Below are positions 57,225 through 64,000 of a DNA stretch of 64,000 bases, in pieces (position 1 is the first letter of the stretch; every line of letters begins with the position of its first letter). The notes beneath the pieces were generated by a model. It made no database searches and was not told the DNA's origin. It worked only from the letters and a program-made list of their open reading frames with translations. This DNA is from Coenobita brevimanus (Eukaryota > Arthropoda > Malacostraca > Decapoda > Coenobitidae): positions 28,245,653 through 28,309,652 of the forward strand of contig CM064690.1 of the NCBI GenBank assembly GCA_032717465.1, in the 5' to 3' direction. Made by a program: the position numbers and the translations under genes.

Positions 57225-58195
57225 GCCCCAGGAGAGAGAGAGAGAGAGAGAGGGAGGAATGAAGAGAAAGGACGGACAAAGAGATAGGAGGATGAGGAGG
57301 AGGAGGAGGGGAAGGGGGGGAGGGAGGAAAAAAGAAGAGGGTGAGGGAAAGAGACAAGAGGAAAAAGAGAAAGGCCCGGAGGAGATGGTATTGGGGTTAT
57401 GGGAGGGGGGAAATGGGGAGGGAGGTAGAGAAAACTGACTGAAGAAGGGAGAGGTAGAGAAAAACTGAGAGGAGGAGAAAAGAGGGGGGGGAGAAGAAGG
57501 GCATTAGAGAAGATGTACTGAAGATGAAATGGGATAGAGAGGTAAAGAAGACTTACTGAAACGTGTGAAGGATTTAGGATAATGATGAAAAAAGGAGAGA
57601 AGAGAGATGGAGAGGGATGGGGGAGGAGGAAGGAGGAAAGGAAAAATTGAAGAAAGGAAAGAAAAGAGGAGGAGGCAGGCGAGGGAGGAAGGAGAGTGTG
57701 GGAGATAGAGATAGGGAGGGTAGAGGTAGGAAATACAAGGTGAAAGGGGAGGCGGGAGGGAAAAAGTGGTGAGGATAGGAAGGAGGAGAGATAGTGGAGG
57801 AGGAAGGGGTGAAGGTGGGCTCCGAGGAGATGATATTGGGGGTAAGAGGGGGGGGAAGGTGACAAAGAAAAATTGGTTAAGGTAGGGATGAGGAGAGATG
57901 AAAGAGAGGAGGGTGAGAGAGGAGAGGAAAGGGGGGGGGGTAGAAGGACCCAGAGAGATAAAATGGAGGGAGGGGGAACGAAAACTGGTGAAGGTAGGAA
58001 AGAGAAGAAATGACGGGGGTCGGGGAAGAAGGGGAAGGGGGAGAAAGAGGAGGAGAGGGGAGAAGTAGGATAAGGGAGGAAGAAAGGCCCGGGGGAGGAA
58101 GATGAAATTGGGAGGAGGAGTGAGGGGGAGTAAGGGTGAGGGGTGGGGGATAAGTGAGGGGAGAAGGGGGGGATAAAGAAGACAGACGTGAAGGG
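57225..58195. other. polypurine domain
   Basis: About 1 kb of G/A with long G runs and repeats such as GAGGAGATGATATTGGGG (57377-like and 57822). The 349-codon minus frame, the longest in the window, is Ser/Pro/Phe/Leu compositional. Confidence 0.88.
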
Positions 58196-58199
58196 GTTA

Positions 58200-58560
58200 C
58201 TTATAAAAATTCGCCAGGCGGGCCCTCCTGACACTTGCTCACGCCGCCTCTTCATCTAATCATCTCACACACCCCGCGCATCACCTTGCCAAGCCTTTCT
58301 CGAATTAAATGTGCCCGGGATACAAAAAGCCAGTCAAGCCCTTTCTCCCCGACCTCAAAGCCACCCTTAAAGCCCAAGCCCACACGGTCCAAACTCCCCC
58401 AACGTCTCCTCTGGTCCTGGGTCGCCTCTAGGACTAAGCTCATCGGCAATATATGTAAATCAAAATAAAAAACTTTGATGTGGCACTCACCCTTTGTGCA
58501 TAGGAATCAGGGATTAGTAGTAGCGGGCCGGGGAGATTCAGGCGCTCCCTAATCTACAAA
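58200..58560. other. unique complex sequence
   Basis: Moderately GC-rich, non-repetitive. Overlapping frames (plus 58235-58468, minus 58252-58449) have mixed composition, but neither is recognised and there are no strong splice signals. Confidence 0.4.
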
Positions 58561-58599
58561 ATGGCACTGATAACTCCTGGGGAAACTTGGACCACCCTG

Positions 58600-59420
58600 C
58601 CACTCTCGCCTACCAACGGCAATGAGGGAGGATGACTTGAAGTGGTGGGGAGGAGGGGAGGGAGGGGAAGGGGAGAAGAAAAGGAAAAAGGGAGGGGGAG
58701 GAGAGGAGAATGGGTGCGAAGAGGGAAGGATGGTATGAGTAGTGGGAGAGGAAGAAAGGGAGATTGGCACTACTCTTTCACCTGCCAGTGAGGGAGGATG
58801 ACTTGAAGTGGTGAGGAGAGGGGAGGGAGGGGAAAGGATGGTTGGAGTGGGGGTAGGAGTAATGGAGGAGATGAGAAAGACTAGCATTATTTTTCCACTT
58901 GCCCATGAGGAAGGATGGCTTGGAGCTGTGAGGATGGGGAGGATGAACCTGGGAAGGGGAGAGAATGGGGTGGGAGGGGGTACAGTGGAAGGGGAAAAGA
59001 TGATATGAATGGTATGGGGGATCGTGAGGGAGGATGGTTTGGGATGGGAGGAAAAGGAGGAGTGTGGCACTGTGTAGTCACTCTTTCACAGGCAATGATG
59101 GAGTGGGGCGTGGAATGGAAGGGATGGAGAAGGGTGGAAGCACAGGAGGGGAGAGGAGGAAGGATGGGTGGAGTGTGGATAGGGGTGGTAGGGGAGAGGA
59201 AGGATGAGGAGGGAGATTGCCACTATTCTCTAACTTGACAATGAGAGTTACTAGGAATTATAGAAGGGGCTGGCCCTACTATAACCCTATCCTTGTACTC
59301 GCCAGTGAGGGAGGGTGGCTTCGAGTGGTAAGGGATGGGGGAACACTGGGAGGGAGACTGGCATTATTATTTCTCTTGGCGATGAAGGAGGGTGACTTAG
59401 AGTGGTGGTGGTGGAGTGAG
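58600..59420. repeat. long-unit minisatellite anchored on GTGAGGGAGGATGACTTG
   Basis: Anchor words at about 58621, 58787, 58905, 59025, 59089, 59239, 59306 and 59381, each preceded by CACT-n-CCA/GCCA and followed by purine filler. Unit length varies (about 65-165 bp). Confidence 0.75.
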
Positions 59421-59701
59421 AAAGGGAGGGGTGGGGTACAGGAAGGGGTATGGCACTTCTTTGGCATTAGCAAAGTAAAGGAATTGGCACTGCGCACTCA
59501 GTCACTCACTCACTCTCTCCCTACCTCACTCTCTTACGTATTCCTCATTCTTTTACTCACTCACTTCACTCACTTACTTCCTCATTCACTTACTTATTCC
59601 TGACTCACTCGCTCACAGCTCGCCAATGTGAAAGCTAATAAAAAGGGGGGGTTAACTTTTTCAGTACAGTGGGGTCTTTGTTACTTTTTTCTTTGCTGTG
59701 T

Positions 59702-59760
59702 TCAGACGACCTTCTTCAATTTAGAAAGGAATACTCTGATTGAAGGTGTTAATGAAGACC
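59702..59760 (+). repeat. CAGACGATT family, left arm plus centre
   Basis: TTCAGACGACCTTCTTCAAT, then GAAGGTGTTAATGAAGACC. Confidence 0.65.
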
Positions 59761-59898
59761 AGCTGGAAAAATATCCTAGTCTTAAGTAAAAATAAAGAAA
59801 AAGAGGAGAACAGAAAAACGCTATCATGTCCAAGGAGATAACTTTTTTCACTACAATTTTCTTTTTTTTATCTGACACGGATCCCCAACACTTTTCGT

Positions 59899-59963
59899 CT
59901 CAGTTGATGGCAAAGCGTGGTCAGACTGAAGTACTGATTTGACTAGTAACCAAGGAGACTCAG
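59899..59963 (-). repeat. family C dispersed repeat
   Basis: The minus strand reads GAGTCTCCTTGGTTACTAGT, then CTTCAGTCTGACC and TTGCCATCAACTGAG. Confidence 0.8.
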
Positions 59964-60073
59964 TAGTATCTCACAAGGAAGGCTCCACGAATTCCATACA
60001 ACCCCAGTTTTAAGTTGCGCTAGTGACCCAGTTCCCTCAGATGAAAGTAAACCCGCTATACTAGGATTTCTCT

Positions 60074-60094
60074 CAGCTGAACAAAATCGTCTGG
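60074..60094 (-). repeat. CAGACGATT family arm
   Basis: The minus strand reads CAGACGATTTTGTTCAGCTG, the same variant as at 438. Confidence 0.75.
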
Positions 60095-60235
60095 TGTTGG
60101 GCTGAATATAATAGGCGGTTACGTCCAGAGCCATTTTATAGATAGACAGATATTATAGATAGATAGATATAAAATTATGCTTGTCCCATAACCCTTTCAG
60201 CCCGGGAACGTCATCTGATTTTGCCCCTCCCACTG

Positions 60236-60349
60236 CCAGACTGTTTTATTCAGCTTAAGGGTAATTTTCTTTTAACTGGAGGGGTTAAATAAATCCTTCA
60301 TTACTCCTTCCGCAGCTTGACATCCTACGCTTCATAAAAATCGTCTGAG
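60236..60349. repeat. CAGACGATT family, palindromic copy
   Basis: Left arm CAGACTGTTTTATTCAGCTT then ACTGGAGGGGTTAAAT; right arm CATAAAAATCGTCTGAGAG. Another right-type arm follows at 60430-60449. Confidence 0.7.
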
Positions 60350-60562
60350 AGTACTGAAAATTATATAAGAAAAATGCTTTGCTATCCTACTGAGGGGGTT
60401 AGCTATGTGGTGGGCAGAGGGTTTCCTACAGCTGAATAAAATCGTCTGGCGGTAATCAGTATGTCGTATCTGAGTGAGGCTTTTTCCCATGAGAGAGAGA
60501 GAGGAGGGGGGGGGAAAGTTCCATCTCCAAAGCAAAATTAATGTAAAAGAGAAAGAAGCAAG

Positions 60563-60579
60563 GTGTGTGTGTGTGTGTG

Positions 60580-60637
<58 letters not shown>
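60563..60637. repeat. (GT)n-(CT)n compound microsatellite
   Basis: GT 60563-60580, CT 60583-60637. Confidence 0.97.
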
Positions 60638-60639
<2 letters not shown>

Positions 60640-60794
60640 CTTCCTTGGACCTCCACTGTCTTAATCCTTTGTACTCTTCATTTCCCCTTATTCTTTTTTC
60701 TCTTTTTCTTTCCTCTCTTCGTTTCTCTCGTGCTCTTTCATACACTTTCGTAGCTTTCCCTTCCTCCTTCCACCTTCGTCCTTTCCTCTCTCTC

Positions 60795-61020
60795 TCCATG
60801 GGGGGTAGGATAGGGTTGGGTAGGGCAAGGTAGGATAGGACTGGGTCGGATTAGACAAAGTAAGGCATAGTTCGATAATGTAGGGAAGAGTAGGGTAGCA
60901 TAGGGTAAGACAGGAGCGAACAGGGCAGGGCAGGGCAGGATAGATTAGGAGACGACAGGGCAGGGCAGGGCAGGGCAGGGAAGAAGCAAGAAAGGGCAAG
61001 GTAAAGCAGGGCAGACTTAG
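60795..61020. repeat. AGGATAGGGT / GGGCAGGGCA pentamer repeat
   Basis: Imperfect 5-mers of GGGTA and GGCAG over about 225 bp. Confidence 0.9.
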
Positions 61021-61099
61021 CAACCTTAATACGTAAGGCAAACAGGGGCATCCATTTCGCCTTGAAGGGCCAACAGCGGTGAAGTTTGTGGCAGATGAC

Positions 61100-61870
61100 C
61101 ATGTGCTGGGGGGTAGGGAGTGAGGGGGGGCGGTGAAAAGAAAGAGCGAGCTGGGGGGGAAGGGGGGCGTTGTGGTGATCGTTGTAGACGGGGGGGGGGT
61201 TTGAGAAAAGGTAATGCGGAGAGAGGGGGGGGAGGGGTCGTATAAAGAAAGAGGGCCGGGGGTGAATGGGGAGATGACAAAAAAAAGGTATAGCGCTGAA
61301 GGAGGATAGGGAGGTGTTGATGAAGGTATGTACGTAGGGCGAGAGGAGGAGAGGAAGGAGGCTGAGGAAGACAGTGCGGAGGAGGTGTAGGTGTAGGGAT
61401 GGAGAGAGTGGGTGTAAGAAAGGTGTAGCGCTGAAGGAGAGGGGGAGGTGTGTGACGTGTGCTGAAGAGTGAGGGGGTAAAGAAAGCTAATACAAAGGCG
61501 AAGGGGTGAGGGAGATGAGACGAGCGTGTGAGTAAGGGGGCTGTGGTGGGTAGCATGGGAGGTGTGGTTGTGTGGGTGTGGGCGGTGAAGGGGATGAGGA
61601 AAGGAAGTGCGTAGAGGTGTCGGAGTGAGAAGAAAGAGTGAGTGGGTGGGACTGGAAAAATGGTGTACTGGTGAAAAAGGAGCAAATAGGTTGAGGAAGG
61701 GTAATATATCGAAGGGGTTGCGGGAGGCTGAGGAAGAGTACTGCTATGGGAGGGGGTTTAAAGGAAAGGGAGTGGGGAAAGGAAGGGGAGCTACGTATAT
61801 GAGAGGAATATCGAAGAGAACAGTGTTACGTATAATGGAGTCTGAAATAAAGTATGATAAAGTATACTGT
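61100..61870. other. G/A-rich region with CTGAAGGAG-containing repeats
   Basis: AAGGTATAGCGCTGAAGGAG (61287) and AAGGTGTAGCGCTGAAGGAG (61420) show a roughly 133-bp repeat. Otherwise compositional. Confidence 0.7.
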
Positions 61871-62211
61871 TAAAGATAAATTATAATGTTAGGGATATTA
61901 TCAAGGTAAGAATAAAGTGTAGGGTGAAAGAGAAAGTTCACTAAAATGTTAAATAATGAGGATTGAAGTAGAGTGTATTTTTTAAGATAAAGTGTGATGG
62001 GGAGTGAGGTAAAGCTTAATGATAGAGAAAATGATAATATAAGTTGGGAAAAAGTATACAGTGGAGTAAAGTATAGAATGGGGTAAAATAAACTGAAAAG
62101 TCTTCTCGAAGTTGAACATAAAATTATCTGGAAACGACAAGAATGACAAAAAAAAAAAAAAAACGAACTCATTATGAAGAGGCTAACTTGACTTTCTGTT
62201 TTTCCATGCAG

Positions 62212-62363
<152 letters not shown>

Positions 62364-62529
62364 TATAAAGCTTATAAAACACCTCTTAATATATTTTGCA
62401 TTTTAGTTTCTTAGTTTTTTTTTTTTTTAATGTTAATTTTTATATCGACACAATTCGCATAAATAACATAAAAAAGAATATTAACCCTCTCATGATAGGG
62501 ACAACTCTACCACTGTATCCCAACTAACC

Positions 62530-62551
62530 CCAGACGATTTTATTCAGCTGA
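62530..62551 (+). repeat. CAGACGATT family arm
   Basis: CAGACGATTTTATTCAGCTG, consensus sequence. Confidence 0.8.
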
Positions 62552-62740
62552 GAGTGAGTCATAGGAGCCTTAGAGAGTTAGTGTACCATATGGAAAAAAT
62601 TATGCTAGTAACGAAGAAGTGCAAAAAAAATCTTAAGCTGAGGATTTTTTTTTTTTGGTCACATCCTCTCTCTCTCTCTTTTTTTTTTTTTTTTTTTTTA
62701 AGGGGAGGGTATGAGCTTTGTACCCTTTCTGTGTAGTTGT

Positions 62741-62741
<1 letters not shown>

Positions 62742-62795
<54 letters not shown>

Positions 62796-62925
62796 GGGGG
62801 GAGAGGAGTACAGGCCCCCTTGAGCTAACTTTTAATCTTTTCATGTATATAGTCCCAGTGTCTCACGTACCGTTAGAGCAAATGAGGGAGAGAGAGAGAG
62901 AGAGACAGACAGAGACAGAGAGAAT

Positions 62926-62967
<42 letters not shown>
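62742..62967. repeat. (GA)n and (TG)n microsatellites
   Basis: GA 62742-62791, GA 62889-62905, TG 62932-62967. Confidence 0.96.
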
Positions 62968-62969
<2 letters not shown>

Positions 62970-63036
62970 CATAAACCCGTCTTGTAAGGAGGATCACGCC
63001 TTCAATCTCATGACTTTCTTCCTTTAATTTTGCTGC

Positions 63037-63169
63037 CTCCAGACGATTTTATTCAGCTCAGGAGGGACTTAATCGACTGGAGGAAGTTAGATTTATCCTT
63101 CATTAACTTCTTCGCGGCAGGAAAATTACATGAAAAGACTCCTAAGCTGAAGAAAATCGTCTGAAGGTA
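63037..63169. repeat. CAGACGATT family, palindromic copy
   Basis: Left arm CCAGACGATTTTATTCAGCT then CAGGAGGGACTTAA and ACTGGAGGAAGTTA. Right arm ACTCCTAAGCTGAAGAAAAT, CGTCTGAAGG. The centre holds CTTCATTAACTTCTTCG. Confidence 0.8.
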
Positions 63170-63294
63170 GGAAGAATAAATCGATAAAGGAAGGAAACTG
63201 GATTTAAGGGATTTTTTTCCTCTGTAGCTATAAGAAAATTGATACCCTCTTGAGCTCTTCAGTACGAGGACGTCTTTTCGTTTATTTATACCGT

Positions 63295-63320
63295 CAGACG
63301 ATTTTATTCAGCTTTTAGGG
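63295..63320 (+). repeat. CAGACGATT family arm
   Basis: CAGACGATTTTATTCAGCTT, exact consensus. (TAG)n follows at 63343-63395. Confidence 0.8.
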
Positions 63321-63399
63321 GAGTTGTCTTGTATGAATTATTATTATTAGTAGTAGTAGTAGTATTTTAGTAGCTATAGTAGTAGTAGTAGAAGTAGTG

Positions 63400-64000
63400 G
63401 TACTTTTTCCCTTGTATTTCTTCACATTCAGTTCTTTCCTCCTCTTCTCTCCCTGTATCTTTCCCCTTCCTCCCCTTCACTTCATTCATCTTTCCTTCTC
63501 TCCTCCTCTTTCCTCCCTACACCTCCCTCCCCTCCACTTCTCTTCTCTCTTTTTTCTTTCTCTCCCCGCCGTACACCTTTTCTCTCCCTCCCCTCCACTC
63601 CTCTCTCCTCTCCCCTACAGGCTCCACTCCACTCCCAAGGGCACTCCAATTTTCTAATCACCATAGGGAAAGGACGAACACACACTCCCTCTCCACCCCC
63701 TCCCCCTCCCCCTCTCCACCTCCCTCCTCCTCCCTCTCCTCCTCCCCACCCCTTCCCCCGCCTCCCTTCTCCTCCTCCCTCTCCCCCTACCCACACCCTG
63801 CATCTCTGACCTCACCCCTTCTCCCCTCCAAACCCTTCTCCCCTCGCCTTCTCTTCCTTGACCTCTTCTCCTCTCTCTCCCTCCGTCCCCCATCCCTTCC
63901 TCAACTTTCATGACCTCTACTTTCTTCCTTCTCTCCTTCCTCACCTCTCTTCTTTCCACCCCTCCTCTTCCCAGACCTTTCTCTTGTCTCCCTTTTCCTC
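63400..64000. other. polypyrimidine domain running off the window
   Basis: C/T-only DNA continuing to the window end; compositional frames only. Confidence 0.85.

Noticed and set aside
57206..58255. 349-codon minus-strand open frame, the longest in the window
   Set aside because: Ser/Pro/Phe/Leu only, in a pure G/A plus-strand block. It is open because C/T DNA makes few stops. No domain, no splice signals.

Overview
The window reads as nuclear DNA of an arthropod, most likely a decapod crustacean. The evidence is very dense (CT)n, (CA)n and (GAT)n microsatellites, short TTAGG/CCTAA runs, two decayed non-LTR retrotransposon tails, tRNA-derived SINEs and no compact gene anywhere. The species is inferred from repeat style, not from a diagnostic gene. 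Nearly all long open frames here are stop-free low-complexity sequence or tandem repeats and should not be taken as proteins.

Layout. 1-13 kb: long pyrimidine and purine tracts, a unique homeodomain-site-rich island (2.2-2.4 kb), a tRNA-derived SINE (2.8-3.1 kb), a 63-bp higher-order GAT array (4.5-4.8 kb), a cluster of seven CACGTG boxes (8.2-8.5 kb) and a 40-bp minisatellite (12.8-13.3 kb). 13-25 kb: a snap-back repeat (13.4 kb), a 156-bp (CA)n, two LINE ORF2 tails (14.2-15.3 kb), a second SINE-like element (16.8-17.2 kb), a 25-bp array built on CAGACGATT (17.9-18.4 kb) and palindromic relatives, then more minisatellites. 25-36 kb: purine/pyrimidine blocks, a tRNA SINE (28.1 kb), a TA-flanked nonautonomous DNA transposon with three internal repeats carrying AGGTCA pairs (29.5-30.1 kb), a CTCF-like site (30.4 kb), and a 28-nt micro-exon candidate (35.93 kb). 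36-46 kb: pyrimidine blocks, 21-bp and perfect 20-bp minisatellites, and a SINE-like copy split by a MITE-like insertion (41.9-42.6 kb). 46-64 kb: CA-derived DNA, a second snap-back locus (48.1-48.5 kb), T-rich DNA, several minisatellites, a (GT)n of about 149 bp, and a further group of CAGACGATT palindromes (59.7-63.3 kb).

No complete gene, operon, CRISPR array, rRNA or intact tRNA gene is visible. The only exon-like object is the 35928-35955 micro-exon, so the window is best read as intergenic DNA or the interior of a very long intron. The most interesting content is three dispersed short repeat families that I do not recognise: the CAGACGATTTTATTCAGCT palindromes, the GGAGGCTCCCTAACACC snap-back repeat, and a CTCCTTGGTTACTAGTCA repeat. 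The TA-flanked element with nuclear-receptor-type half-sites is also notable.
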